Under the pieces are notes generated by a model that was not told the origin of the DNA, made no database searches, and saw only the letters and a program-made list of their open reading frames with translations. Below, piece after piece: positions 8,088 through 16,288 of a stretch of DNA of 47,403 nt. How positions within the stretch are numbered: position 1 is the first letter of the stretch; each line of letters opens with the position of its first letter. Source of the stretch: CAZWDL01 sp964632995 (lineage in GTDB: Bacteria > Bacteroidota > Bacteroidia > Chitinophagales > Saprospiraceae); the NCBI GenBank assembly GCA_964632995.1, contig CAZWDL010000049.1, forward strand, positions 1 through 47,403. The letters run 5' to 3'. A program made the position numbers and the translations under genes.

Positions 8088-8729
8088 TCACATTTCTCCC
8101 AACCGAATCGTCAGCCCGCCGCCCAGACCGAACTGAAACAGCGTGGAGTACGTATTCACGCCGGCGCCGATTCCGCCGGTACCGAAGTAAAATCCGCCGC
8201 CGACACCCTGAACGGCGCTAAACAGATGGGTTTGCAGCTTCAAACCTACTTTTTCGGTCACCCAGATGTTACTACCCAGCCTCAGTCCCCAGGCAAATTT
8301 AGTCTCGCTGCCGGGTTCGTTGGGTTTAGGGTTCTTGTTGTCGTAAATTACCATGCCTGCCATTAACCCGCCGAATGGTTCAAAAACCGGATGCGCCTGC
8401 ACGTAACGCACCCCACCCAGCATAATGTAATTGATCCCGACATCCAGCACATCCGAGACGGGCCCGTCGCGGTAATAGTTGACGGGCACTTCCGTATCCT
8501 GCCGGAAATACAGTAATTCCACACCGTAATCTGGACGGACCAGGTATTCCAGTCCGGCGCCCCACTGCAGACCGCCTTTTATTTTGCCGTTGAAGTAACT
8601 GGTGCTGCTGTAGCGGTTGTCAAAGCTATCATCAAAAAGATAGCCGGCGTAGCCGTTGAGGCGGAGTTGAGCATCGGCTGTTCCCCAAGCGGTTATTCCC
8701 AGAAAAAGAAGAAAAATGATTTTTTTCAT
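8088..8729 (-). CDS. Outer membrane beta-barrel protein, unknown role
   Basis: 213 residues with a signal peptide (MKKIIFLLFLGITAWGTADAQ is 21 residues; cleavage after ADAQ is likely). The mature chain is glycine- and aromatic-rich with barrel-like strands (GGLQWGAGLEYLVRPDYGVE, VGLKLQTHLFS, GLGGGLTIRLGEM), including an amphipathic final strand. It resembles the 8-stranded OmpW/OmpA-like barrels common in Bacteroidota. A hairpin with a T-rich tail between it and the DUF4136 gene suggests separate transcription. Function unassigned. Confidence 0.65.
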   Translation of the reverse strand: MKKIIFLLFLGITAWGTADAQLRLNGYAGYLFDDSFDNRYSSTSYFNGKIKGGLQWGAGLEYLVRPDYGVELLYFRQDTEVPVNYYRDGPVSDVLDVGINYIMLGGVRYVQAHPVFEPFGGLMAGMVIYDNKNPKPNEPGSETKFAWGLRLGSNIWVTEKVGLKLQTHLFSAVQGVGGGFYFGTGGIGAGVNTYSTLFQFGLGGGLTIRLGEM

Positions 8730-8764
8730 GGTGGTGCTGATTGTAAAAGTTTGGCGTTTTGATT

Positions 8765-8836
8765 ATCGGGGGAGTTTCCGCCCGATGTATAAAAGAACCA
8801 GCTACACCAATCTGAAACAGGGGCGTAGCCGGTTCT
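8765..8836 (-). terminator. Hairpins, probable terminator of the DUF4136 gene
   Basis: agaaccagctac (8794-8805) pairs with gtagccggttct (8825-8836), one mismatch. On the minus strand the stem is followed by CTTTTATA. A second small stem (atcggg...cccgat, 8765-8786) follows. The position, just after the DUF4136 gene and before the barrel gene, fits termination. Confidence 0.45.
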
Positions 8837-8891
8837 ATGATCAAACCTGTTTGTGATAACAGCATCATTCAATTAGCGAAGGCTGGTTTCT

Positions 8892-9470
8892 TTACCCTGA
8901 TTTCTCAACCGGATATTGCTTCATGATCGCCGCTACCGCCTTCTGTATGTTCTTTTCTTTCGATTTGGGATTTTCGTCGACGGTTTTGGAGCCGACCCCT
9001 TGCCAGATAAGTTTTTCTTCATCTTTATCCCACACATCGATCACGAGTGTCCCTACTTTGTAATCATTTTCAGAGTAGGTCGTCGTTGCAGTACCGCCCC
9101 TACCGGCATATCCCCAGCCCCAGCGGGGACCGTAGCCGTAGGGACCGTTGTTGTAATAGTCGGTATAGGCAGTCGTACTCGTTTTCTGATCAACGACGAT
9201 GAAAAGCGCCACGACGGCGTCTCCTCCGGATTCTACATACTTCATACCACGAGCGGCCAGCTCCTGGCCGACGGCATTCTCGATGCGCTCTTTATCAAAG
9301 CGATTGAGAATTTTATCGCTGTTTTCCGCCCACCCGTAGTATTCGAAAGTTTTGTATTCCGAAAAATCGACGTTCTTGTCGTAATCGGCGCTGGTTTTAA
9401 TACTGGAGCAGCTGCTCCACCCGATTACTACTGCCATAAGGACCAGCAGCTGAAAGGCTTTCGATTTCAT
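8892..9470 (-). CDS. DUF4136 domain-containing lipoprotein
   Basis: 192 residues, lipobox VIGWSSC (Cys21). The body matches DUF4136: DKNVDFSEYKTFEYYGWAE near the mature N-terminus, then ELAARGMKYVESGGDAVVAL, a Gly/Tyr/Arg-rich loop (NNGPYGYGPRWGWGYAGRGG) and VGTLVIDVWDKDEEKLIWQG near the end. Members are periplasm-facing lipoproteins of unknown biochemical role. It is followed on the same strand by the beta-barrel gene. The glycine-rich loop length is typical of the family, not an anomaly. Confidence 0.85.
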   Translation of the reverse strand: MKSKAFQLLVLMAVVIGWSSCSSIKTSADYDKNVDFSEYKTFEYYGWAENSDKILNRFDKERIENAVGQELAARGMKYVESGGDAVVALFIVVDQKTSTTAYTDYYNNGPYGYGPRWGWGYAGRGGTATTTYSENDYKVGTLVIDVWDKDEEKLIWQGVGSKTVDENPKSKEKNIQKAVAAIMKQYPVEKSG

Positions 9471-9524
9471 AATTGAGTGTTTTTACTGGAGTAAAATAAA
9501 GCGCCGACCTGGTCATGGTCTTTC

Positions 9525-9992
9525 TCAATTCGTTTCAACCAACGGAATATTCAGCGCCAGCTCCGCGTCGATCAAAGCGGCGATCTTGTTCTCCGCCTGG
9601 AAGTAGCGGGCGGCTTTTCCGGCCGGCAGAATTTTCTTAAACTTCTTGTAGTAACTCTTCTGAAGTTTCAGCAGGTCTTGCCTGTACTTCATCGCCCGTT
9701 TCCAAAGCTCATCTGCTTTTTCGTCACTCAGGCTTTCGTAGTTGTTCGCATAGTCCTTGATGATCGCTATCCGGTCATTCTGGGTGCTGTATATCTTGGC
9801 GTTGTACTCGTTATATAAATCCCAGAAAGGACCACTTTCAGCTTCCGATAACATCATGGCCTCTGCAATGGCGGCCTTTTTTTCCGTATTCAAAACGGTG
9901 CGGGCCACTTCGATGTAGTCATCTGAAGTCTGGCCGAATGCCTGCAAACCGAACAACAACAGGCCGCTTAAGAGCAAGTACTTTGTCATCAT
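9525..9992 (-). CDS. Small secreted helical protein, Spy/CpxP-like in form
   Basis: 155 residues with a signal peptide (MMTKYLLLSGLLLFGLQAFG). The mature part is charged and almost entirely helical (LYNEYNAKIYSTQNDRIAII, ADELWKRAMKYRQDLLKLQK, SYYKKFKKILPAGKAARYFQ). The segment KILPAGKAARYFQAENKI recalls the LTxxQ-containing Spy/CpxP periplasmic chaperones by pattern, but the LTxxQ motif itself is not present. Start at either of two adjacent ATG codons. It lies 54 bp upstream of the DUF4136 lipoprotein gene on the same strand and may be co-transcribed. Specific function unknown. Confidence 0.65.
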   Translation of the reverse strand: MMTKYLLLSGLLLFGLQAFGQTSDDYIEVARTVLNTEKKAAIAEAMMLSEAESGPFWDLYNEYNAKIYSTQNDRIAIIKDYANNYESLSDEKADELWKRAMKYRQDLLKLQKSYYKKFKKILPAGKAARYFQAENKIAALIDAELALNIPLVETN

Positions 9993-10755
9993 TTTGTTTT
10001 ATAGTGAAAAAATGAACATGTATTATTTTTCACAACCTGATCAAAAAAAACGGTAGGGCGCCCTCTCAATCTGAGTAATGATAAAAACAGATACCTAAGT
10101 GTCTTTCGAAAAACCACTAAATACCACTTTTCATCCGTGTCAAATGAAAGGGCCCCTACCAATCCAGCACTCACTCGCTCTTATTTGGGACAGAAATTCC
10201 CATCGTTTTTTTGTTATCCGCCAGTCGATTCATTATAAGTCATTGAAGATCCAGTTTATAGACACTTTTGTCATAAATGTTCTTCGAGAACATATAACCA
10301 ATAGCATGCCAAAGCGAAAACTATAAAGTGCGTGTTCATAATCTACTAGCTAACAAAGACTTAGAAATCACACATACGATTAAACAATTAACTTGATTGC
10401 TTTGACACTCGATATTTAACGAAATGGCGATATGCCGTGCCTTTGCCGGTACCAGACTATAAACTTCAAGGTAGTCCTGTGAAGGAGCATAAATCAATAC
10501 ACTAAAGTGGAAAAGAGAGAGTTTTCTTTTTTTTGGCTCCCCGGTTCTCTATAACATAAGTCTTCGTCTTTACCCTTGATTGCAATTAGCACCTTTACAG
10601 CTTCCGCAAAAAAAGTCTGTTTTTACTCCATGAACAATAGAAAAGACCGGTAACCTGTCCTAAATGATGATCTGATACAGCTTTTGAAGAAGAGGAGAAC
10701 GGATACCGCTTCCCCGATTTTTCTGATATTTGCCATTCTGACAAAGATTTATACC
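9993..10755. other. Intergenic, no gene recognised; one 17-bp palindrome
   Basis: About 760 bp between divergent genes, AT-rich, with stops in all frames and no convincing protein or RNA. The only clear signal is the perfect dyad atgttct-tcg-agaacat at 10277-10293, which looks operator-like but has no known assignment. Both flanking genes would have their promoters here. Confidence 0.4.
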
Positions 10756-11829
10756 ATGTCTCGATTATTCCGACCCATTTCTTTCCGTTCCGTCTCCGTC
10801 CCCAACCGGATTGCGGTATCTCCTATGTGTCAATATTCCAGCGAGGACGGTTTTTCCACCGACTGGCACCTCGTACACCTGGGCACGCGCGCTGTGGGGG
10901 GCGCCGGTATCGTTTTTACCGAAGCGGCGGCCGTTTCACCGGAAGGCCGGATTTCCTACGCCGACCTGGGCATCTGGAAAGACGAACATATTGCCGGACT
11001 GGCGCGGGTAACGGACTTCATCCGCGCGCAGGGCGCCGTGCCCGGCATACAACTTGCTCACGCCGGCCGCAAAGCCGGCACGGAAAAACCCTGGTTAGGC
11101 GGACAGCAACTGCCCATAGGCGAACGCGGCTGGCAGGCCGTCGGCCCCAGCGCCGTTTCTTTCCGGGAAGATGATCGCCCGCCGAAAGCGGCAGACCAGA
11201 AAGATATCGGGAAAGTAATACAGGATTTTCGCGAAGCGGCCCGGCGATCACTTCAGGCAGGTTTTCAGGTCGTGGAAATACACGCGGCTCACGGCTACCT
11301 CCTCCACTCTTTCCATTCACCGGCATCCAATCACCGCAACGATGAATACGGCGGCGCTTTTGAAAACCGGATCCGGCTGACGCTGGAGGTCGTCCGGGCC
11401 GTGCGCGAGGTTTGGCCGGAGGAATTGCCCCTCTTTGTTCGCATCTCCGCCGACGACTGGCTGCCCGGCCGGCCCGGCTGGACCATTGATAACTCCGTGC
11501 AGCTGGCAAAGGCTTTAAAGGATCACGATGTCGATCTGATCGATGTTTCCTCCGCAGGTAACCATCCCGGGCAGCAAATTGAAACCGGCGCCGGCTATCA
11601 GGTTCCGTTCGCTGAGCGCATTAAGAAAGAATCCGGTATCTCAACCGGCGCCGTAGGCATGATCACCACAGCGGCCCAGGCCGAGACCATCCTCCGCACC
11701 GGGCAAGCCGACCTCATCCTCATGGCGCGGGAGTTCCTGCGCAATCCGTACTTCCCGCTGCAGGCGGCAGAGGAGTTAAGAGTGAAAGACTTTGGGTGGC
11801 CGAAGCAGTACGAGCGAGGGAAGAGGTGA
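10756..11829 (+). CDS. Old yellow enzyme family NADH:flavin oxidoreductase (YqjM-like)
   Basis: 357 residues from ATG 10756; an upstream TTG (10684) would add a non-homologous 24-residue extension. This is an FMN TIM barrel of the class III (thermophilic-like/YqjM) old yellow enzymes, which reduce activated alkenes with NAD(P)H. Visible signatures are PNRIAVSPMCQYS with Cys25 near FMN, HAGRKAG (102-108), the substrate-binding pair H176/H179 in EIHAAHGYLLHSF, SPASNHRNDEYGG, and VRISADDW. Length is typical. The physiological substrate cannot be read from context, since it is a single gene ahead of the heptamer repeat. Confidence 0.9.
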   Translation: MSRLFRPISFRSVSVPNRIAVSPMCQYSSEDGFSTDWHLVHLGTRAVGGAGIVFTEAAAVSPEGRISYADLGIWKDEHIAGLARVTDFIRAQGAVPGIQLAHAGRKAGTEKPWLGGQQLPIGERGWQAVGPSAVSFREDDRPPKAADQKDIGKVIQDFREAARRSLQAGFQVVEIHAAHGYLLHSFHSPASNHRNDEYGGAFENRIRLTLEVVRAVREVWPEELPLFVRISADDWLPGRPGWTIDNSVQLAKALKDHDVDLIDVSSAGNHPGQQIETGAGYQVPFAERIKKESGISTGAVGMITTAAQAETILRTGQADLILMAREFLRNPYFPLQAAEELRVKDFGWPKQYERGKR

Positions 11830-11889
11830 GCGGGAGACGAGGAGGCGGAGAAAGTTTTGTCTTGATAGTTTCATGATGAGTGGATTTTT

Positions 11890-11987
11890 GCTGGGTGCTG
11901 GATGCTGGGTTCTGGATACTGGGTACTGGGTACTGGGTACTGGATACTGGGTACTGCCTACTGGGTACTGGATACTGGGTACTGGGT
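11890..11987. repeat. 14 tandem degenerate heptamers (actgggt type)
   Basis: Fourteen consecutive 7-bp units. In order they are gctgggt, gctggat, gctgggt, tctggat, then ten actgggt, actggat or actgcct units. Only positions 1, 5 and 6 vary, apart from the single actgcct unit. It lies between the oxidoreductase stop and the SDR gene and extends beyond any ORF. This is a short tandem repeat rather than a CRISPR, as there are no spacers. Confidence 0.9.
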
Positions 11988-12127
11988 TGCTTTTCGCCCT
12001 TCGCCATTCACTGTTGGCAGCAGGGACGGGCAATGCTTAGCGGGGAATAGCTGGGGTTTTGCATAGAGGCTGTTCATTGAAGTGTGTCTGCTTCCATACT
12101 GATACTTTTTTTCCTATTTTTAAGTAA

Positions 12128-13162
12128 ATGAAACCACCTGTCCTACTCATCACCGGCGGCGCCGGCTTTCTCGGCCGGGTTATCGTGCAGGAGTTCCTGG
12201 CGGAAGATTCGCCCCTGGTTCCAAAAGAGATTCGCGTTTTCGATCTCGTCCCCTATCCGGGGAATGAGGATAAACGGGTAGTAGGCATTCAGGGCGACAT
12301 TCGCAATTACGACGCCCTGCTGGCGGCCTGCCGGGGGGTGAACCTCGTCATCCACGCTGCGGCGATTGTCGACTGGGGGACGCATTCCGAAGAAGAGGTA
12401 TACGGCACCAACGCCGAGGGTACGGCGAACGTCATTCAGGCCTGCCGGGAGGCAGGCGTGGGTTACCTCGTTTATACGAGTTCGCTGGATACTATCTTCT
12501 CCGGGGAACCACGGGTCAATATCGATGAAACGCTGCCCATCCCGGAGGCGCCATACAATATGTACTGCCACAGTAAATCTATGGGTGAAAAAATGGTGCT
12601 GGAAGCCAACGGGGAAAGCCTGAAAACCTGCGCCCTTCGTCCCTCCGACATTTATGGAGAACAGGATCCCTACCACATGGGGTCGCTCCTCGGTATGGTG
12701 AAGATGGGCGTCTATGTCCGCCTGGGTGACGGCAGCGCCCGTTGCCAGTTCGTTTACGTCGGAAATATGGCCCATGCCCACGTGGCGGCTGCCCACGCGC
12801 TGATGAACGGCAATGAGCAGGTAGCCGGCCAGGTCTACTTCATCACCGACGGACCCGGACAGAACTTCTTCGCCTTTTTCGAACGAATTATTTCCGCCGC
12901 CGGCTACCGGATGTGGCTGCCTGATCTTTCGTTGCCCAGAGGATTGGCCTATGCCATGGCCTCCTTTTCAGAAGGAATGGCCCGGGTATTGCGTCCCTTC
13001 GTCAGCTACCATCCCAGTCTGAGCCGCTTCGCGGTCACCTATACCTGCACCGATATGGTTTTTTCCGCCGGCCGCGCCGCCCGGGACTTCGGCTGGCAGC
13101 CCAAGTATTCGGAACGTGAGGCGCTGGAAAGAACCATCGCCTATTACCAAAAAGAGAAATGA
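12128..13162 (+). CDS. NAD-dependent epimerase/dehydratase, 3-beta-hydroxysteroid dehydrogenase-like SDR
   Basis: 344 residues, extended short-chain dehydrogenase. The Rossmann motif TGGAGFLG sits at residues 9-16. An NAD-binding acidic residue occurs at the end of the second strand (IRVFDL). The active site YxxxK is Y146/K150 in YNMYCHSK, with an upstream Ser/Thr (YTSSLD). The pattern (HAAAIVDWG, NAEGTANVI, LRPSDIYGE) is closest to the 3-beta-HSD/isomerase subfamily, which also includes bacterial nucleoside-sugar and sterol-like enzymes. No neighbour fixes the substrate. Start at ATG 12128 gives a motif-tight N-terminus. Confidence 0.82.
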   Translation: MKPPVLLITGGAGFLGRVIVQEFLAEDSPLVPKEIRVFDLVPYPGNEDKRVVGIQGDIRNYDALLAACRGVNLVIHAAAIVDWGTHSEEEVYGTNAEGTANVIQACREAGVGYLVYTSSLDTIFSGEPRVNIDETLPIPEAPYNMYCHSKSMGEKMVLEANGESLKTCALRPSDIYGEQDPYHMGSLLGMVKMGVYVRLGDGSARCQFVYVGNMAHAHVAAAHALMNGNEQVAGQVYFITDGPGQNFFAFFERIISAAGYRMWLPDLSLPRGLAYAMASFSEGMARVLRPFVSYHPSLSRFAVTYTCTDMVFSAGRAARDFGWQPKYSEREALERTIAYYQKEK

Positions 13163-13234
13163 ATCCGGACCTGGGAAATGAAGTATTCAAAAGCAGGAAA
13201 TATCTCATTCTTTCCGAATTCCGCCCGCCCATTC

Positions 13235-13260
13235 CGCTACGCGACCTGGTCGGGTAAACC
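13235..13260. repeat. 26-bp dispersed repeat, copy 1
   Basis: The block cgctacgcgacctggtcggg followed by taaacc recurs at 34637-34662 with a single difference (g to a). Both are intergenic. The block is probably the recognisable part of a longer dispersed repeat. Confidence 0.55.
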
Positions 13261-13331
13261 TTCCGACTTTCAAAAAGTCCCGATAACCACCTTAATGAAA
13301 TAATTTACTTACAAAAACTCCCATCGTACCA

Positions 13332-14630
13332 TTGACTCCCTACCTCCAGAAACGCGCCCTCTACCCTCCCCTTATCACGCCGCCGCCCGCGGATGATTTG
13401 CAGCTGGTGGTCGTCATTCCCGCGCGGGAAGAAGATCTTTTGTTGCGCAGCCTGGGCAACCTGTATCACTGCGATTCCCCCTCCTGCAGTGTAGAAGTGA
13501 TCGTCGTGATAAACAGTTCGGAGGAAGATGCGGAGGAGGTGAAGGCTCACAATCTGCAAACTCTGCGGGACGCTACGCGTTGGACCGAAAAGCATAATAC
13601 CGAAAAACTCCGTTTTCACCTCCTTCACTTCCCCGGTCTTCCTGCCAAACACGCCGGCGTCGGCCTGGCCCGCAAGATCGGGATGGACGAAGCCTGCCGG
13701 AGGCTGGAAGGAGCCGGTCACCCCAACGGCCTCATCGCCTGCTTCGACGCCGACAGCCGCTGCGACGCCAACTACCTGACTGCCCTGGAAGCTCACTTCC
13801 GGGAACATCCCGGCACCCAGGCCTGCTCCGTTTACTTCGAACATCCGCTGGAGGGGGACGAACATCCTCCGGAGGTGTACCACGCTATCGCACAGTATGA
13901 ACTGCATCTGCGCTACTTCATCGACGCCCAGCGCTACGCCGGCTTCCCCTTCGCCTACCAGACCATCGGGTCGAGCATGGCGGTGCGCTGCGACGCCTAT
14001 CAGCAGCAGGGCGGTATGAACCGCCGGAAAGCGGGAGAAGATTTCTACTTCCTCCACAAATTCACCGCCCTGGGCCGCTTCTCGGAACTGAACAGCACCC
14101 GGGTCATCCCCTCCCCCCGCCCCTCGCATCGGGTGCCGTTCGGGACGGGACGGGCGGTAAGGGAGATGTTGAATTCCGGTAGCGTCTATCAGACTTACGC
14201 CCCCCAGAGTTTTCTGGATCTGCGGGTACTGCCGGCAATGCTTCCTGAATTGTACCATCTGAAAGATGCTGACTGGCCGGCTTTCGCCAAAAAATGGCCG
14301 GACAGCCTGCGGGTGTTTATGGAAACGATCGATGCAAGAAGAAGAATAGCGAATATCCGGCGGCATACGAGCTCACCGGAGACTTTCGCCAAGCGGTTTT
14401 ATCAATGGTTTGATGCCTTTCAGGTGATGAAGTTCGCACACTTTGCACGGGACCGGTACTATCCGAATGTGCCGGTGGCGGAGGCAGCGAAAACGTTTAC
14501 GAAACTTTTGAAGTTTCGTAAACGCATGGCGGTTTCCCAGGAAGAGGATGCCGTCAAAAATCTCTTACTCGAGTTTAGGAGGCTGGACCGGAAGGGAGGA
14601 GACGTTTACGAAACCTCGGAGGTTTCGTAA
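13332..14630 (+). CDS. Family 2 glycosyltransferase
   Basis: 432 residues, GT-A fold. LQLVVVIPAREEDLLLRSL (residues 24-42) is the family 2 nucleotide-sugar start, and the DxD-type metal site is in CFDADSRCD. GEDFYFLHKF resembles the (E/Q)DxxF acceptor region. The start is TTG at 13332: an in-frame stop lies at 13296 and no ATG intervenes, though a start further in cannot be excluded. The C-terminal region is altered by two palindromes. One at 14494-14524 encodes TFTKLLKFRKR in the middle of the tail, and the other at 14602-14634 contains the stop codon. The acceptor and product are unknown. miaE is convergent with 3 bp between the stops. Confidence 0.82.
   Translation: MTPYLQKRALYPPLITPPPADDLQLVVVIPAREEDLLLRSLGNLYHCDSPSCSVEVIVVINSSEEDAEEVKAHNLQTLRDATRWTEKHNTEKLRFHLLHFPGLPAKHAGVGLARKIGMDEACRRLEGAGHPNGLIACFDADSRCDANYLTALEAHFREHPGTQACSVYFEHPLEGDEHPPEVYHAIAQYELHLRYFIDAQRYAGFPFAYQTIGSSMAVRCDAYQQQGGMNRRKAGEDFYFLHKFTALGRFSELNSTRVIPSPRPSHRVPFGTGRAVREMLNSGSVYQTYAPQSFLDLRVLPAMLPELYHLKDADWPAFAKKWPDSLRVFMETIDARRRIANIRRHTSSPETFAKRFYQWFDAFQVMKFAHFARDRYYPNVPVAEAAKTFTKLLKFRKRMAVSQEEDAVKNLLLEFRRLDRKGGDVYETSEVS
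14494..14524. repeat. Palindromic element inside the glycosyltransferase gene, copy 1
   Basis: 14-bp perfect arms cgtttacgaaactt and aagtttcgtaaacg with a 3-nt loop. It lies within the reading frame and is translated. The arm sequence is the same as in the second copy for the first 11 bases. Confidence 0.85.
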
Positions 14631-14634
14631 ACGT
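14602..14634. repeat. Palindromic element at the glycosyltransferase stop, copy 2
   Basis: 16-bp perfect arms acgtttacgaaacctc and gaggtttcgtaaacgt around one central base. It contains the glycosyltransferase stop codon (14628-14630) and ends at the stop of the convergent miaE, so it could also act as a shared transcription barrier. It is read in a different frame from copy 1. Confidence 0.85.
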
Positions 14635-15218
14635 TAGTGCAGCGCCGGCCGGATCTCCAGCCCGTCCACCACTTCCGACTCCTTATCGATCCACCACTCC
14701 AGGCGGTCGTAGACCTTGTCTTCCGGAAAGTACTGCAGCGCCATTTTGACGTAAATGTGGCCGTGCTTGGCTTCGGAGGTCCACAGCATTTTGTAGAATT
14801 TCTTTAATTCCGGATCTTCCAGCGCCTCCTCAATGAGACGGAAGCGCTCGGCGCCGCGCGTTTCGAAGACCGAGCCGATGAGCAGGCGGTCGAGAAAACG
14901 CTCCTCAATACCTGAGTGCATGCGCCTGACCAGCCCCTTGATGTAGGGATCTTCGTGGATGGAGTGCGCCAGCTGCACGCCGCGGCGCTGCATGAGATCG
15001 TACACCTGCTGGAAGTGCTCCAGCTCTTCGATGGCCGTATCGATGAGTTCGGGGATGATCTCCACCCTGTCCGGGTATTTGGCCACCAGGCTCATGGCGG
15101 CCGCCGAAGCTTTGCGTTCGCAGTCGGCGTGGTCTTGCAGGAAGGTGTCGAAGTCGCTCATCACGGCTTCTACCCATTCAGGTTTGCTGGGAGATTTGAT
15201 GTCGAGGTTGAGCTTCAT
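14634..15218 (-). CDS. miaE: tRNA-(ms2io6A)-hydroxylase, MiaE
   Basis: 194 residues from ATG 15218; an earlier ATG at 15251 adds 11 residues upstream of the family start. MiaE is a ferritin-like diiron enzyme that hydroxylates the isopentenyl chain of ms2i6A37 in tRNAs reading UNN codons. The helical ligand motifs are visible: HADCERKA, IEELEHFQQVYDLM, SVFETRGAERF and SEAKHGHIYVKMA. Length fits the family. It is convergent with the glycosyltransferase; the xisI gene lies upstream on the same strand, 95 bp away, and is probably unrelated in function. Confidence 0.88.
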   Translation of the reverse strand: MKLNLDIKSPSKPEWVEAVMSDFDTFLQDHADCERKASAAAMSLVAKYPDRVEIIPELIDTAIEELEHFQQVYDLMQRRGVQLAHSIHEDPYIKGLVRRMHSGIEERFLDRLLIGSVFETRGAERFRLIEEALEDPELKKFYKMLWTSEAKHGHIYVKMALQYFPEDKVYDRLEWWIDKESEVVDGLEIRPALH

Positions 15219-15312
15219 AATGCAAATCTTAGCGATAACTTGAGAAAACATAAGTTATCACTTTTGATTGGTTCTCCCTAATAGAATACCGAAAGTCGGA
15301 ATCATAAGATTT

Positions 15313-15663
15313 TCAAGATTCCGCAAACTCGGTGAATTGCCGGTAGGAAGGCGGATGCATGCCCAGTACGATTTCCGAAGCAGGAATACCCCGTTTAACT
15401 AGTTCATCATCCAACGCCAACTCTGTCAAATTCTCTTGAATCCAGACTTTTCCGTCCGGTTTAATATCTACGTGAATCAGAATCTGCAGAATTCGATCAT
15501 CATCCAGCCAACCGATGCGTAATAATTGATAATGATCGTTTGCCCAATCTAGAATAACCTGATCCTCTAGTTCGGATTGATCGGGAAAATCCCTGGCTTC
15601 GGATTTAAGTATTTCCGCAATAATTTGCCGATATCTCTCTGACTTCTTTTTTATTCCTCCCAT
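15313..15663 (-). CDS. xisI: XisI family protein
   Basis: 116 residues of the XisI family, first described as a controlling factor for excision of the fdxN element in Anabaena and since found widely in cyanobacteria and some other phyla. Family features: YRQIIAEIL near the N-terminus, DHYQLLRIGWLDDDRI, LQILIHVDIKPDGKVWIQ, ELALDDELVKRGIPASEIVL and the closing PSYRQFTEFA. Its ATG lies 13 bp inside the end of xisH, so the two are translationally coupled. No element to excise is evident here. Confidence 0.87.
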   Translation of the reverse strand: MGGIKKKSERYRQIIAEILKSEARDFPDQSELEDQVILDWANDHYQLLRIGWLDDDRILQILIHVDIKPDGKVWIQENLTELALDDELVKRGIPASEIVLGMHPPSYRQFTEFAES

Positions 15664-16061
15664 TTAACGATGGATTCAGTTAAAGGATCGATGATCAAGA
15701 TTCTCACTTCTTCCCTTTTCAGAGCTAAAGCAACTGTTGTGTACTTTTTCAATTGATCGAAAACTTTTTCAGGTATCGCTAGAAAAAGTCGACGATCAGG
15801 TTCCTGAAGTTCAAGTCCAACCTCATAATTGATATACTGCCCCAGAGCTTCGTAAAACTTATAAAGTTTTGATGCTGTCAAAAAACTTTTTACCTCAACA
15901 GCGATCTTATCCTTTCCTTTTTCTGCTATAATCAGCTTTTCCGCACCTAAGTCAATTTCTTGCCCAGGCTTGGTTTTCAGTACGTATGGATCATGAGTAA
16001 TACTCCACCCATCTTTTATTAGTGCATTCTTAACAATGTCATGAAGTTTATCTCTTGCCAT
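15651..16061 (-). CDS. xisH: XisH family protein (PD-(D/E)XK-like fold)
   Basis: 136 residues. Start MARDKLHDIVKNALIKDGW and the core QEIDLGAEKLI...KIAVEVKSF are diagnostic of XisH. D37 and the E56-x-K58 pair give a PD-(D/E)XK nuclease-like pattern. The sequence continues with YKFYEALGQYINY and a C-terminal segment ending LTESIVKWEE. The classic role is control of fdxN excision with XisI, but the biochemical activity is not established, and a nuclease or toxin-like role is inference only. The pair sits between miaE and ssrA, a typical landing region for acquired genes. Confidence 0.87.
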   Translation of the reverse strand: MARDKLHDIVKNALIKDGWSITHDPYVLKTKPGQEIDLGAEKLIIAEKGKDKIAVEVKSFLTASKLYKFYEALGQYINYEVGLELQEPDRRLFLAIPEKVFDQLKKYTTVALALKREEVRILIIDPLTESIVKWEE

Positions 16062-16203
16062 AACAATTTAAAGTATTCTCTGACTATTTGCAATTTTAAT
16101 AGAGACATACCTGGAGATGGATCTTTATGCAATTGCTTTATCAAAGCAACACCGAGTTCAAATATTTATTGTTATTTAAAGTTACAGAAAAGCCGGACAA
16201 TAA

Positions 16204-16247
16204 CAAAAAACGCGCCACCAACCGTACTTGACGGTTAATGACGCGTT
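16204..16247 (-). terminator. Rho-independent terminator of ssrA
   Basis: On the minus strand, AACGCG...AACCGT...ACGGTT...CGCGTT forms a two-part stem directly followed by a T-run (aaaaaa at 16205-16210 on the plus strand). It lies about 40 nt beyond the tmRNA 3' end. Confidence 0.8.
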
Positions 16248-16288
16248 TTCGATTTACCGATGCCGTTGCCGGACGGCATCCATCTTAG

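Noticed and set aside
10099..10326. 75-residue ORF in the 9993-10755 spacer
   Set aside because: Begins at an alternative start, low complexity, no recognisable motif and no ribosome-binding site.
11890..11987. CRISPR array
   Set aside because: Units are 7 bp and contiguous, with no spacers and no cas genes.
11720..12033. Proline/tyrosine-rich repeat proteins on the minus strand
   Set aside because: They are translations of the heptamer run and have no family or start signal support.
13305..14366. Long minus-strand ORF opposite the glycosyltransferase
   Set aside because: Shadow of the real gene. The plus frame has clear family 2 motifs and the minus frame has none.
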